A DNA stretch of 64,000 nt from Actinomadura parmotrematis (GCF_019458805.1 NZ_JAIBOA010000024.1:1-64000); one strand, 5' to 3'; positions 27,555 to 36,447 are shown, counted from the first letter of the stretch. Program-made: numbers and translations. Notes: generated from the letters alone by a model not told the origin.

Positions 27555-28327
27555 CACGTCGCCCCCGGCAGGGCGCGCGCGACGCTCTGCATCTCGGCGA
27601 CCGCGTCCGCGAGCTCGGGCAGGTGCTCGCCGCGCGGCGCGGCCCGCCCGGTCGTCGCGGGCGCGTCGAGGGTCGCGCGGGCGAGGACGTCGGCGACGAC
27701 GGTCTCGAACTCGGCGCGGGCGCCGGGGTGGTCGGCGTGCAGGTCGGGGACGAGCGGCCAGAGCGCTTCCAGGGCGGCGCGCATCCGCCGGTGCGATTCG
27801 GCGGTGCCGTCGCCGAGGCGGATCGCCCACCCGGCGGCGTAGTCGCGGTGGTAGGCGACCTCCTTCACGCCCTTGGCGGCGATGGCGGCGAGCACGGGGT
27901 CGGGGTGGTCGCGCAGGCCGCCGAGGATCGCCAGGCGCCAGGTGGCGAACAGCAGCAGCCGGACGACCAGGTGGGCGAAGTCGCCGTTGGCGGCCTCGGC
28001 CAGCCGGACGCTGCGGAACTCCGCGGCGTCGCGGCCGAACGCCAGGTCGTCCTCGCCGCGGCCGGTGCGGGCGAGCAGCAGCCGGGCCTGGCCGAGCAGG
28101 TCGAGCGCGACGTTGGCGATCGCGACCTCGTCCTCCAGCTCGGGCGCGCGGGTGCACCACTCCTGGAGCCGGTGCGACATGACCAGGGCGTCGTCGCCGA
28201 GCGCCAGGCAGTACGCGGCGAGCTCGGGCGAGGCGGGCGGCGCGTCGATCCCGGCGAGCGGGTCGGCGAAGCCGGTGCCGAAGGCCCAGTGGCCGTCGCC
28301 GGTGAGGTCGTCGTCGTAGAGGTCCAT
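27551..28327 (-). CDS. paaC: Phenylacetyl-CoA epoxidase structural subunit PaaC
   Basis: A 258-residue helical subunit that pairs with PaaA in the ring 1,2-epoxidase. Typical blocks are YCLALGDDALVMSHRLQEWC, DEVAIANVALDLLGQARLLL, NGDFAHLVVRLLLFATWRL and KGVKEVAYHRDYAAGWAIRL. PaaC keeps the ferritin-like fold but is not the catalytic subunit. It starts 15 bp after paaB and overlaps paaD by 4 nt. Confidence 0.95.
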   Translation of the reverse strand: MDLYDDDLTGDGHWAFGTGFADPLAGIDAPPASPELAAYCLALGDDALVMSHRLQEWCTRAPELEDEVAIANVALDLLGQARLLLARTGRGEDDLAFGRDAAEFRSVRLAEAANGDFAHLVVRLLLFATWRLAILGGLRDHPDPVLAAIAAKGVKEVAYHRDYAAGWAIRLGDGTAESHRRMRAALEALWPLVPDLHADHPGARAEFETVVADVLARATLDAPATTGRAAPRGEHLPELADAVAEMQSVARALPGATW

Positions 28328-28342
28328 GCGGGGCGGTCCCCC

Positions 28343-28621
28343 TCAGATGTGCGGGACGTCGCCCGGGATCGGGTAGAAGGTCGGGTGCCGGTACACCTTG
28401 TCGCCGCTCGGGTCGAAGAAGGCGTCCTTCTCGTCCGGGCTGGAGGCGGTGACGGCGTCCGACCGCACCACCCAGATGCTGACGCCCTCGTTGCGGCGGG
28501 TGTACAGGTCGCGGGCGTTGCGGAGCGCGGCCGCGTCGTCGGGCGCGTGCAGCGACCCCACGTGGACGTGGTTGAGGCCCCGCTTGGCGCGGACGAACAC
28601 CTCGTACAGCGGCCAGCTCAT
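28343..28621 (-). CDS. paaB: Phenylacetyl-CoA epoxidase subunit PaaB
   Basis: A 92-residue subunit that bridges the PaaAC heterodimers. It shows the family start [20 protein letters not shown], then [36 protein letters not shown] and a C-terminal [10 protein letters not shown]. The ATG overlaps the paaA stop codon (ATGA at 28618-28621). It is a full-length member. Confidence 0.95.
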   Translation of the reverse strand: MSWPLYEVFVRAKRGLNHVHVGSLHAPDDAAALRNARDLYTRRNEGVSIWVVRSDAVTASSPDEKDAFFDPSGDKVYRHPTFYPIPGDVPHI

Positions 28622-29538
28622 CCGGTCTCCCCCTCCTGCCGCCTGGCGGCGTGCGCGAGGGCGGCCTCGCGCACCCAGGCGCCGTCCTCGTGGGCGCGGC
28701 GGCGGCGCTCGATCCGCTCGGCGTTGCAGGGGCCGCCGCCGGAGATGACGCGTTTCAGCTCGTCCCAGTCGGGGGTGCCGAAGTCGTGGCGGCCGCGCCC
28801 GGGGTTCCAGCGCAGCTCGGGGTCGGGCAGCGTGACGCCGAGCCGCTCGGCCTGCGGGACGGTCATGTCGACGAACCGCTGCCGCAGCTCGTCGTTGGTG
28901 TGCCGCTTGATGCGCCAGGCCATCGAGCGGGCGGTGTTGGGGGAGTCGGCGTCGGGCGGCCCGAACATCATGAGCGAGGGCCACCACCAGCGGTCCACGG
29001 CGTCCTGCACCTGCGCGCGCTGCGCGGCGGTGCCGCCCATCATGGTGAGGAGCAGCTCGTAGCCCTGCCGCTGGTGGAAGGACTCCTCCTTGCAGATGCG
29101 GATCATCGCGCGGGCGTAGGGGCCGTAGGAGCTGCGGCAGAGCGGGACCTGGTTGCAGATCGCGGCGCCGTCCACCAGCCAGCCGATGACGCCGACGTCG
29201 GCGTAGGACAGGGTCGGGTAGTTGAAGATCGAGGAGTACTTCTGGCGGCCGTCGATCAGCCGCTCGGTGAGGTCGTCGCGGTCCACCCCGAGGGTCTCGG
29301 CGGCCGAGTACAGGTAGAGGCCGTGCCCGGCCTCGTCCTGCACCTTGGCGAGCAGGATCGCCTTGCGGCGGAGCGAGGGCGCCCGGGTGATCCAGTACCC
29401 CTCCGGCTGCATCCCGATGATCTCCGAGTGGGCGTGCTGGGCGATCTGCCGGACCATCGTGCTCCGGTAGGCGTCCGGCACGGCGTCGCGCGGCTCGATC
29501 CGCCGGTCGGCGGCGAGGACGTCCTCGAAGGAGCTCAC
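28618..29538 (-). CDS. paaA: Phenylacetyl-CoA epoxidase catalytic subunit PaaA
   Basis: A 306-residue diiron oxygenase subunit that forms ring 1,2-epoxyphenylacetyl-CoA. The carboxylate and His ligands lie in [39 protein letters not shown] and [16 protein letters not shown]. The GTG start at 29538 overlaps paaZ's stop by 4 nt (GTGA). An open frame runs on upstream through paaZ, but that is a shadow. The overlap on both sides shows a compact operon. Confidence 0.95.
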   Translation of the reverse strand: MSSFEDVLAADRRIEPRDAVPDAYRSTMVRQIAQHAHSEIIGMQPEGYWITRAPSLRRKAILLAKVQDEAGHGLYLYSAAETLGVDRDDLTERLIDGRQKYSSIFNYPTLSYADVGVIGWLVDGAAICNQVPLCRSSYGPYARAMIRICKEESFHQRQGYELLLTMMGGTAAQRAQVQDAVDRWWWPSLMMFGPPDADSPNTARSMAWRIKRHTNDELRQRFVDMTVPQAERLGVTLPDPELRWNPGRGRHDFGTPDWDELKRVISGGGPCNAERIERRRRAHEDGAWVREAALAHAARRQEGETG

Positions 29539-31541
29539 GGGGCCTCCTTGGCGACCAGGGTCAGCACGTCGTACTTGGCGACGGACTCGCCGCGCTGGTT
29601 GACGACGTCGGTGTCCCAGCGGACCTCGCCGTGCGGGGCGCCGTCGCGCGGGCTGATCTGCTTGGCGGTGAGGGTGACGGTGAGCTCGTCGCCGGCCTTC
29701 ACCGGGGTGAGGAACCGCAGGTTCTCCAGCCCGTAGTTGGCGAGGACGGGGCCGGGCTCGGGCGACACGAACAGGCCGGCCGCCCAGGACACCACCAGGT
29801 AGCCGTGCGCGACGATCCCGCCGAACAGCGGGTTGGCGGCGGCGGCCTCCTCGTCGGTGTGGGCGTAGAAGGTGTCGCCGGTGAACTCGGCGAAGTGGTC
29901 GATGTCGGCGCGGGTGACCGGACGCGGCCCGGCGGTGACGGCGTCGCCGACGCGCAGTTCGGCGAGGCTCTTGCGGAAGGGGTGCACGCCGTCGTCGCCG
30001 CGCCGGGCGCCCGCCGTCCACTGCCCGGTGATCGCGGTGAGCACGTCGGGGGAGCCCTGCACGGCGGTGCGCTGCATGTGGTGCAGGACGGCGCGGACGC
30101 CGCCGAGCTCCTCGCCGCCGCCCGCGCGGCCGGGGCCGCCGTGGACCAGGCCCGGCATCGGCGAGCCGTGCCCGGTGGACTCGGCGGCGCCCGCCCGGTC
30201 GAGCACGAGGACGCGGCCGTGCCAGGGTGCGAGGCCGACCGTGACGCGCGCGGCGACCTGCGGGTCCTCGGTGACGACCGACGCGACGAGGCTGCCCCGG
30301 CCGCGCGCGGCGTACTCGACGGCCTGGTCGAGGCCGTCGTAGGGCAGCAGCGTGGCGACCGGCCCGAACGCCTCCACCTCGTGCGGCTCGGCGCGGTCGG
30401 GGTCGCCGAGCAGCAGGACCGGCGACAGGAACGCGCCGAGCTCGGCGTCGGCGCCGGCGACGTCCACGCGGTCGGGGTCGCCGAACAGCGGCTCGCCGCC
30501 GATCGCCTTGATCGCGCGGCGCACCTCCTCGCGCTGGGCGAGGCTGACCAGCGGGCCCATCCGCACGCCCTCGGCGGCGGGGTCGCCGACGGTGACGCGC
30601 GCCAGGCGCGCCCGCACGGCCTCGGCGACCTCGTCCAGCCGGTCGCGGGGGACGAGGGCGCGGCGGATCGCGGTGCACTTCTGCCCGGCCTTCACCGTCA
30701 TCTCGGTGACGAGCTGCTTCGCGTACAGGTCGAGGTCGCCGTCGGGGGCGAGGATCGAGGCGTTGAGGGAGTCGGCCTCGGCGGTGAAGCGCACCGCGCG
30801 CTCCACGATCGCGGGGTGGGCGCGCAGCAGGCGGCCGGTCGCGGCCGAGCCGGTGAAGGCGACCACGTCCTGCTCGGCGACATGGTCGAGCAGGTCGCGC
30901 GGGGCGCCGCAGACGAGCTGGACGGCGCCCTCGGGCAGGATCCCCGACGCCACGATCAGCTCGACGAGGCGGGCGGTGAGGTAGGCGGTCTGGTCGGCCG
31001 GCTTGACCAGCGACGGCATCCCGGCCAGGAAGGCGGGGGCGAGCTTCTCCAGCGGGCCCCAGACGGGGAAGTTGAAGGCGTTGATCTGGACGGCGACGCC
31101 GTGCAGCGGCGTCGCGATGTGGCGCCCGGCGAACGTGCCGCCGCGGCCGAGCGGCTCGACCGGGCCTTCCACGTGGACGGTCGCGTTCGGCAGTTCCCGG
31201 CGGCCCTTGCTCGCGTAGGCGAGCAGCGTGCCGATGCCGCCGTCCACGTCGACCCGGGCGTCGGCGAGGGTGGCGCCCGCGCGGTGCGACAGGGCGTACA
31301 GCTCCTCGCGGTGCTCGCGCAAATGGGAGCCGAGCGCCGTCAGCAGCGCGGCGCGCTGGTGGAAGGTGAGCTCCCGCAGCGCGGCGCCGCGCTCGCGGCC
31401 GTAGGCGAGCGCGGCGGCGAGGTCGATCCCGGCGGAGGAGACGCGGGCCGCCTCCGCGCCGGTCACCGCGTCGTGGACGGGCACCCCCTCGTCCCCGGGG
31501 GTGTGCCATCCGCCCGCGACGTAACTGCGCAGCGCCGTCAT
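29535..31541 (-). CDS. paaZ: Bifunctional oxepin-CoA hydrolase/semialdehyde dehydrogenase PaaZ
   Basis: A 668-residue fusion. Residues 1 to about 510 are an aldehyde dehydrogenase with the Cys in [12 protein letters not shown] and the Glu in [11 protein letters not shown]. The C-terminal 140 residues are a MaoC-type hydratase with the Asp/His pair in [15 protein letters not shown] and [18 protein letters not shown]. Together they open the oxepin ring and oxidise the released semialdehyde in phenylacetate breakdown. It is the first gene of paaZABCDE, divergent from the enoyl-CoA hydratase gene across a PaaR-like site. Confidence 0.95.
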   Translation of the reverse strand: MTALRSYVAGGWHTPGDEGVPVHDAVTGAEAARVSSAGIDLAAALAYGRERGAALRELTFHQRAALLTALGSHLREHREELYALSHRAGATLADARVDVDGGIGTLLAYASKGRRELPNATVHVEGPVEPLGRGGTFAGRHIATPLHGVAVQINAFNFPVWGPLEKLAPAFLAGMPSLVKPADQTAYLTARLVELIVASGILPEGAVQLVCGAPRDLLDHVAEQDVVAFTGSAATGRLLRAHPAIVERAVRFTAEADSLNASILAPDGDLDLYAKQLVTEMTVKAGQKCTAIRRALVPRDRLDEVAEAVRARLARVTVGDPAAEGVRMGPLVSLAQREEVRRAIKAIGGEPLFGDPDRVDVAGADAELGAFLSPVLLLGDPDRAEPHEVEAFGPVATLLPYDGLDQAVEYAARGRGSLVASVVTEDPQVAARVTVGLAPWHGRVLVLDRAGAAESTGHGSPMPGLVHGGPGRAGGGEELGGVRAVLHHMQRTAVQGSPDVLTAITGQWTAGARRGDDGVHPFRKSLAELRVGDAVTAGPRPVTRADIDHFAEFTGDTFYAHTDEEAAAANPLFGGIVAHGYLVVSWAAGLFVSPEPGPVLANYGLENLRFLTPVKAGDELTVTLTAKQISPRDGAPHGEVRWDTDVVNQRGESVAKYDVLTLVAKEAP

Positions 31542-31570
31542 GCCGGCTCCCTTCGCCGCCTCACCGAATT

Positions 31571-31592
31571 ACTGACCGGACGTTCGGTAACT
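31571..31592. promoter_or_regulatory. PaaR-type operator between paaZ and the enoyl-CoA hydratase gene
   Basis: ACTGACCGGACGTTCGGTAACT. The core ACCG-N2-CG-N2-CGGT with flanking ACT and AxT agrees with the PaaR box pattern described for corynebacterial PaaR (ACTxACCGxxCGxxCGGTxAGT). It is placed to control both divergent transcripts. A second, partial half (GTTAACGTCCGGAC) follows, overlapping a possible -10 (TATGTT) for the plus-strand gene. Confidence 0.75.
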
Positions 31593-31609
31593 TATGTTAA
31601 CGTCCGGAC

Positions 31610-32377
31610 ATGGGACTTGAGAACACCTTGCTGTCGGTGACCGGAGCGGTGGCCACCGTGACGCTGCCCGGCCCGGTGCTCACCGCGGACGTGAAAGAGG
31701 GCCTGCGGGACGCGCTGCGGGAGGCGGGCGCCGACCCGGCCGTCCGCGCGGTCGTGCTCACCGGCACGGGCAAGGCGTTCTGCGTCGGGCAGGACCTCGC
31801 CGAGCACGCCGCGGCGCTGCGCGCCGACCCGGGCACGGCGTTCGCGACGCTGGAGGAGCACTACGAGCCCATCGTCCTCGCCCTCACCGGCATGCCGAAG
31901 CCGGTCGTCGCGGCCGTCAACGGCACCTGCGTCGGTGCCGGGCTCGGCTTCGCGCTCGCCTGCGACCTGCGCGTCGCCGCCGGCACCGCGCGCTTCGGCA
32001 CGGCCTTCACCGGCATCGGCCTCACCTGCGACTCGGGCCTGTCGGCGAGCCTCGCCCGCGCCGTCGGGACCGCCCGCGCGACCGAGCTGATCATGCTGGC
32101 GGAGCCGTTCACCGCTGCGCGGGCGCTGGAGTGGGGCCTGCTCACCGCCGTCGTCGAGCCCGCCGAGCTCGCCGGCCGCGCCGCCGAGCTCGCGGCCCGC
32201 CTCGCCGCCGGGCCGACCCTCGCCTACGCCGAGGCCAAGCGCGCGCTCGCGGCCGGCTGGCCGGCGGTCCTCGCCGACGAGCGCGCCGCGCAGACGCGCC
32301 TCGGGCTGAGCCGCGACCACGCCGCGGCCGTCGAGGCGTTCCTGGCCAAGCGCCGCCCGGACTTCACCGGCTCCTGA
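31610..32377 (+). CDS. Enoyl-CoA hydratase/isomerase, PaaG-like
   Basis: A 255-residue crotonase-fold protein. The CoA oxyanion-hole segments are AFCVGQDLAEHAAAL and NGTCVGAGLGFALACDLRVA. The third family block, GIGLTCDSGLSASLARAVG, has an Asp where isomerase-type members such as PaaG carry their catalytic acid, so 1,2-epoxyphenylacetyl-CoA isomerase is the favoured role. PaaF-type hydratase is the alternative. It faces paaZ across a PaaR site and ends directly against the convergent paaR gene (0 bp gap). Confidence 0.85.
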   Translation: MGLENTLLSVTGAVATVTLPGPVLTADVKEGLRDALREAGADPAVRAVVLTGTGKAFCVGQDLAEHAAALRADPGTAFATLEEHYEPIVLALTGMPKPVVAAVNGTCVGAGLGFALACDLRVAAGTARFGTAFTGIGLTCDSGLSASLARAVGTARATELIMLAEPFTAARALEWGLLTAVVEPAELAGRAAELAARLAAGPTLAYAEAKRALAAGWPAVLADERAAQTRLGLSRDHAAAVEAFLAKRRPDFTGS

Positions 32378-33001
32378 TCAGCGGCCGGCGGGCCGGGCGC
32401 GCAGCCCGTCGAACGCGGTGCGCCGGACGAGCGCGGCGAGCGCGGCGGCGTCCAGGTCGCCGCCCGGCCGGTACCACTCGATCAGCGAGTTGACCATGCC
32501 GAACAGCAGCCGCGCGCCGACCGTCGGGTCGAGGCCGGCCTGCAGGTCGCCCTCGGCGGCGGCGCGCTCCATCAGGTCGGCCACCAGGTGGTCGAACGCC
32601 CGGCGCCGCTCCAGGGCGCGCCGCTCGACCTCGGTGTTGCCGCGCACCCGCAGCAGCAGCGTCACGAACGGCAGCCGGTCGGCCAGCACGAGCACGCTCC
32701 GCTCGACCAGGAACTCCAGCCGGTCGATCGCCCGGCCCTCGCGGGCCAGGGCCTCGTCCGCCGCCTCGAACAGGCCGTCCAGGGCGCGGTCGGCGGCGAG
32801 CCGGAGCAGGTCCTCCTTGCTGTCCACGTGGTGGTAGATCGCGGACTTGGTGATGCCGAGCGCGCGCGACAGCGCCTCCATGCCGGTGGCCTCGTAGCCG
32901 CGCTCGTTGAACAGCCGGACGGCGGCCGCCAGCACCGATTCGAGGTCGTGGCCGGGGCGCCCGCGCCTGGCGGGCCGCTCGGCGGAGGAGGCGGTAGGCA
33001 C
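32378..33001 (-). CDS. paaR: TetR-family repressor, probable PaaR
   Basis: A 207-residue TetR regulator with helix-turn-helix TGMEALSRALGITKSAIYHH and a long ligand-binding part (RLEFLVERSVLVLADRLPFV, then RVRGNTEVERRALERRRAFD). This matches actinobacterial PaaR proteins, which repress paa genes until phenylacetyl-CoA binds. The location next to the paa genes and a PaaR-type operator support this. The start is a GTG with GATACT 7 nt upstream, perhaps leaderless. Its stop codon abuts that of the enoyl-CoA hydratase gene. Confidence 0.82.
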   Translation of the reverse strand: MPTASSAERPARRGRPGHDLESVLAAAVRLFNERGYEATGMEALSRALGITKSAIYHHVDSKEDLLRLAADRALDGLFEAADEALAREGRAIDRLEFLVERSVLVLADRLPFVTLLLRVRGNTEVERRALERRRAFDHLVADLMERAAAEGDLQAGLDPTVGARLLFGMVNSLIEWYRPGGDLDAAALAALVRRTAFDGLRARPAGR

Positions 33002-33051
33002 GGCACCGAGTATCGCAGCGCCGCCGCCTCAGTCTCGCAGCCGGGCCGGGC

Positions 33052-33882
33052 TCAGTCCCACCAGAACGACCAGGTGGTGCGGCCGCGGATCTCCTCGGCG
33101 TACCCGGCGAGGGTCCCCGGGCCCTGGAACAGGATGTCGGGGCAGAACGCCCAGTGCTCGGCGGCGACCTGGAGGGCGTGCTTCGCGGTGACCGGCGGCC
33201 CGGCCACGCTGAGCTCCAGGGTGTTGAACCCGAGGCCGACGACGCGCGCGCCGAAGCGGTCCTCCCAGCCGCGCAGCACCGCCGACAGCGGCGCGGTCCA
33301 CTCGTTGTGGTTGAGCGCGCCCTGCCAGCCGACGGCGGTGAGGACGTCCGCGCTCCGCTCGACGGCGACGAGGCCGAGCGACAGGCCCCGCCCGGCGAGG
33401 ACGCGGGCGTGCCGGTCGGCGACGGCGCCGGGGTCCTCCAGCGCGAGGCCGCGCGGCGCCGGTCCGGGGCACTGGAGGCCGAACGGCGCGAGGTCGTCGA
33501 CGTCCTCGTCGGCGACCTGCTCGGCCCACTCGGCCCACACCTCGGACATGAACGCGATCGGCGCGTAGTTGCCGATCTCGGCGACCGGCTCGGGCGCGAT
33601 CTGCCCGGCCGCCCACGGCTGGGCGGACTCGTCGAGGAGCAGCGGCCAGAGGCCCGAGTGCTCGTGCTCGGCGCGGAGGCGGGCCCACAGCTCGCCGGAC
33701 ACCGGCTCGTCGCTGACCCAGAAGGCGGGGCGCAGCGTCAGCTGCCGCTGCGGGTAGCCCGGATCGGGCCAGACCACGTCGCCCGCGGGCAGCGGCGTCG
33801 CGAGGCCCCTCGGGGGAGGGCCGCCCGCGAACAGCTGCGGCAGGTTGTCCGGCAGGGGGAGCCGGAGATCCACGTCGTCCAT
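33052..33882 (-). CDS. DUF4253 domain protein
   Basis: A 276-residue protein. The C-terminal half (EWTAPLSAVLRGWEDRFGAR, then VVGLGFNTLELSVAGPPVTA and ALQVAAEHWAFCPDILFQG, closing with RTTWSFWWD) is the DUF4253 domain. The N-terminal half has a Trp-rich segment (FWVSDEPVSGELWARLRAEH). The start at 33882 (MDDVDLRLPLPDNLPQLFAG) is favoured, since the frame upstream has shadow-like composition. The family's function is unknown. Confidence 0.8.
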   Translation of the reverse strand: MDDVDLRLPLPDNLPQLFAGGPPPRGLATPLPAGDVVWPDPGYPQRQLTLRPAFWVSDEPVSGELWARLRAEHEHSGLWPLLLDESAQPWAAGQIAPEPVAEIGNYAPIAFMSEVWAEWAEQVADEDVDDLAPFGLQCPGPAPRGLALEDPGAVADRHARVLAGRGLSLGLVAVERSADVLTAVGWQGALNHNEWTAPLSAVLRGWEDRFGARVVGLGFNTLELSVAGPPVTAKHALQVAAEHWAFCPDILFQGPGTLAGYAEEIRGRTTWSFWWD

Positions 33883-34057
33883 CTCACGCCGTTCCGGTGC
33901 AGAACATACCAACAGGATCTTGGCACTCCGGGAATCGTAACGGCGCCGGGGAGCGCTCGGCGACGCCCCCGCGGGTTCGATCCCGCTGTCCGCCGCCTGA
34001 GCAGGAGCTTCTGGTCTAATCTGCGGAAAAGCAACGGCTCGCGGTGGAGGCTGCCTC

Positions 34058-34492
34058 ATGAACAGGACCCAACTCGTCGAGGACGTGGCGCGCCGGGCCG
34101 GCAGCGACCCGGCGGCGGCGCGCCGCCACGTGGACGCCGTCCTCGACGCGATCATGGAGAGCGTGGCCGCGGGGGAGCGCGTGCTCGTCACCGGGTTCGG
34201 CACCTTCGACCGGACGTCGCGGCCCGCGCGCACCGCCCGCAACCCGCGCACCGGGCAGCCGGTGGCGGTCCCGGCGGCCGAGCTGCCGCGGTTCCGCGTC
34301 GGGCAGACCTTCAAGAACCGCGTCGCCGCCGCGGCCGCCGCCGCGGAGGTCGCGGCGGTCGCCGAGGCCGCCGCGGAGCCGAAGAAGGCCAAGAAGGGCA
34401 AGAAGAAGCCCGCCAAGGCCGAGAGGCCCGCCAAGCCCGCGAAGGGCAAGGCCGGCAAGGGCAAGGGGAAGAAGAAGGCCGCCGGGAAGTGA
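34058..34492 (+). CDS. HU-family DNA-binding protein with lysine-rich tail
   Basis: A 144-residue nucleoid protein. The first 90 residues are an HU fold (MNRTQLVEDVARRAG, then VLVTGFGTFDRTSRPARTAR and NPRTGQPVAVPA). From about residue 107 there is a tail of KAKKGKKKPAK-type repeats, like mycobacterial HupB and Streptomyces HupS. The tail resembles histone H1 and binds DNA non-specifically; it can be modified by acetylation in relatives. A TCTAAT -10 box lies about 40 bp upstream. Confidence 0.92.
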   Translation: MNRTQLVEDVARRAGSDPAAARRHVDAVLDAIMESVAAGERVLVTGFGTFDRTSRPARTARNPRTGQPVAVPAAELPRFRVGQTFKNRVAAAAAAAEVAAVAEAAAEPKKAKKGKKKPAKAERPAKPAKGKAGKGKGKKKAAGK

Positions 34493-34507
34493 CGTCCGGC
34501 CGTCGGG

Positions 34508-34513
34508 CAGGCT
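34508..34513 (+). promoter_or_regulatory. -10 box of a possibly leaderless formamidase-like transcript
   Basis: CAGGCT followed by 6 nt and the ATG at 34520; no ribosome site is seen. Confidence 0.35.
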
Positions 34514-34519
34514 GAGGGC

Positions 34520-35377
34520 ATGGATCTGCGCGAGTGGCCGGAGCTGTCCGACGAGGAACTGGACGTCGCCTACAACGTGCGCCGCAAGGCCGGCGAGGAG
34601 CTGTTCGCCGCCCACATGGCGCGCTACCGGGCCGCGTCCGACGCGGCCGTGGACGGCCTGCCGGGCACGCCCGGCATCGTCTACGACGCGGCGAGCGGCG
34701 AGCGGCTCGACGTGTGGGGCACCGGCGGCGGCCCCCGCCCGGTGTTCGTGTTCGTGCACGGCGGCTACTGGCGCGCGCTCGCCCGCGAGGACTCGCGGTT
34801 CATGGCCCGGATGCTGCACGGGCAGGGCGTCGCGACCGTCGTGCCCGACTACACCCTCGCCCCCGCCGCCACCCTGGAGGAGATCGTCCGGCAGGTCCGC
34901 GCCGCGGTCGCCTGGGTGCACCGCGAGGGCCGCGCGCACGGCCTGGACCCCGACCGGATCACCGTCGGCGGCTCCTCGGCGGGCGGCCACCTCGCCGGGA
35001 CGCTCATGGTGGAGGGCTGGCAGGAGGAGCTCGGGCTGCCCGCCGACGCGGTGAAGGCGGCGATGCCGTTCAGCGGCCTGTTCGACCTGCGCCCGCTGAC
35101 CCGCGTCTACGTCAACGAGTGGCTCGGCCTGGACGCGGCGCGCGCCGCGCGGCTCAGCCCGGCGCTGCTGCCCGCCGGGCGGCGGTTCCCGGCGGTCGTC
35201 GCGGCCGCCGAGCACGACGGCGCCGGGTTCGTCGAGCAGACCCGGGCGTTCGCCGCGCACTGGGGCATCGAGCCGCTGATCGTGCCCGGCCGCGACCACT
35301 TCGACGTCGTCCTCGACCTCGGCGACCCCGAATCGACGGTCGCGCGGGCGCTGCTCGACCTGATCCGCTCGACCTGA
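34520..35377 (+). CDS. Alpha/beta hydrolase, probable kynurenine formamidase (AFMID type)
   Basis: A 285-residue alpha/beta hydrolase. The oxyanion motif is FVFVHGGYWRALAREDSRFM and the nucleophile elbow is VGGSSAGGHLAGT. His is near the end in VPGRDHFDVVL. The HGGYWRALxxxDSRF pattern is that of animal and some bacterial N-formylkynurenine formamidases, which release formate from formylkynurenine. The kynureninase and hydroxyanthranilate genes a few kb away support this. Other aryl-ester substrates cannot be excluded. A three-copy 14-bp repeat spans its stop codon. Confidence 0.75.
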   Translation: MDLREWPELSDEELDVAYNVRRKAGEELFAAHMARYRAASDAAVDGLPGTPGIVYDAASGERLDVWGTGGGPRPVFVFVHGGYWRALAREDSRFMARMLHGQGVATVVPDYTLAPAATLEEIVRQVRAAVAWVHREGRAHGLDPDRITVGGSSAGGHLAGTLMVEGWQEELGLPADAVKAAMPFSGLFDLRPLTRVYVNEWLGLDAARAARLSPALLPAGRRFPAVVAAAEHDGAGFVEQTRAFAAHWGIEPLIVPGRDHFDVVLDLGDPESTVARALLDLIRST

Positions 35378-35396
35378 TCCGCTCGACCTGATCCGC
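35355..35396. repeat. Three tandem copies of a 14-bp unit across a stop codon
   Basis: TCGACCTGATCCGC repeated three times without error. The first copy encodes the last codons of the formamidase-like gene and the second supplies its TGA. The unit length is not a multiple of three. Confidence 0.9.
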
Positions 35397-35409
35397 CGGC
35401 GCGCCCCGC

Positions 35410-36336
35410 TCAGGCGTCGAGCGCGGCGGCCTCGCGGCGCAGGTGGTCGAGCATGAGCCGGGCCGACGGCGTCGGCGGGCGCCGGTCCGGCAGCGTCACC
35501 CCGACCCGGCGGCGCACCCCCTCCAGCGGGACCGGCAGCGGCGCGACGCCCTCGCCGCTCCGCGCCACCAGCTCGGGCAGCGCGGCGATCATGTCGGTGT
35601 CGCGGACCAGCGTGCGGACGGTGAGGATCGAGGTGCACTCGACCACGTCGCCCGGCAGGCCGAGGCCCGCGCCGTGGAAGGCCCGCTCCAGCTCGCGCCG
35701 GAGCGAGGTCTGCGGGAGCGGCAGCACCCACGGGTAGTCCAGCAGCGCCGCCAGGGTGAGGCCGGCGCGGGCGCGCGCCGGGTGGCCGGTGCGCGCGACG
35801 AGCCGGACCGGCTCGCTGTAGAGGGCGGTCTGGCGCAGCCCGGCCCGCCCGCCGAGCGGGTTCAGCCGCCCGACGATCATGTCGATCTCGCCGTCCAGCA
35901 GCCGCGGCACCTGCGCGTCGAAGGCCGCCTCGTGCACGGTGACGGTGACGCCGGGCCGGTCCCGCTTCAGCGCGGCGATGGCGCGCGGCAGCAGCGCGTT
36001 GGACCCGGCGAGCAGGGTGCCGACGGAGACCGCGCCGACCCGGGCGTCGGCGAGCCCGGTGATCCGCTCGCCGGCCCGGCGCAGCTCGGCGAGGACCGCG
36101 CGGGCGTGCTCGACGAACGCCTCCCCGAACAGCGTCGGGGTGACCCCGCGCGGGCCGCGGGCGAACAGCTCGACGCCGAGGATCCGCTCGACCTCGCGGA
36201 GGCTGCGGGTGACAGCGGGCTGCGCCAGGTGCAGGTGCTCGGCGGCGCGGAGCACGCTGCCCTGGTCGGCGATCGCGACCACCAGCACCAGGTGCCGCAG
36301 CTTCAGCCGGCCGTTGAGCAGGTCGATCGCGCGCAT
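35410..36336 (-). CDS. LysR-family regulator of the hydroxyanthranilate cluster
   Basis: A 308-residue LysR regulator of the GbpR/PcaQ type. The N-terminal helix-turn-helix is GSVLRAAEHLHLAQPAVTRS, followed by LREVERILGVELFARGPRGV. The C-terminal part is the usual two-lobed effector domain (GEIDMIVGRLNPLGG, YPWVLPLPQTSLRRELERAF). It is divergent from the seven-gene aminomuconate operon, with LysR-like sites between. It probably activates the operon in response to a pathway intermediate. It is convergent with the formamidase-like gene. Confidence 0.9.
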   Translation of the reverse strand: MRAIDLLNGRLKLRHLVLVVAIADQGSVLRAAEHLHLAQPAVTRSLREVERILGVELFARGPRGVTPTLFGEAFVEHARAVLAELRRAGERITGLADARVGAVSVGTLLAGSNALLPRAIAALKRDRPGVTVTVHEAAFDAQVPRLLDGEIDMIVGRLNPLGGRAGLRQTALYSEPVRLVARTGHPARARAGLTLAALLDYPWVLPLPQTSLRRELERAFHGAGLGLPGDVVECTSILTVRTLVRDTDMIAALPELVARSGEGVAPLPVPLEGVRRRVGVTLPDRRPPTPSARLMLDHLRREAAALDA

Positions 36337-36379
36337 GCGCGCCTTCCTATCACGGATCTGTCATAGCTTGTGCCGTTCT

Positions 36380-36400
36380 CGGTATTGGACGGTCATACCG
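36380..36400. promoter_or_regulatory. LysR-type binding site
   Basis: CGGTAT, 9 nt, ATACCG: a perfect interrupted palindrome of the T-N11-A type expected for LysR regulators. It lies between the LysR gene and the dehydrogenase operon. A weaker CTAT-N12-ATAG lies at 36347-36366. Confidence 0.65.
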
Positions 36401-36447
36401 GGCGGCGTGATGATGGGGGCGTCCGGCGGGCGAGAGGGGGAGCGGTC

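Noticed and set aside
28618-31509. A 963-codon open frame that fuses paaA with a long upstream region.
   Set aside because: The upstream part is Arg/Pro-rich shadow sequence antisense in character to the paaZ frame. paaA starts at the GTG overlapping the paaZ stop.
33965-34000. A GCGGGTTCGATCCCGC stretch that resembles a tRNA T-arm and 3' end, or an integrase attachment core.
   Set aside because: The T-loop is one base short of a paired 5-bp stem, and no acceptor, D or anticodon arm can be drawn upstream. No integrase or mobile gene is nearby.
34370-34490. Lysine/alanine repeats at the end of the HU gene considered as an assembly or low-complexity artefact.
   Set aside because: Such tails are normal for actinobacterial HupB/HupS proteins, and the frame is clean to the stop codon.
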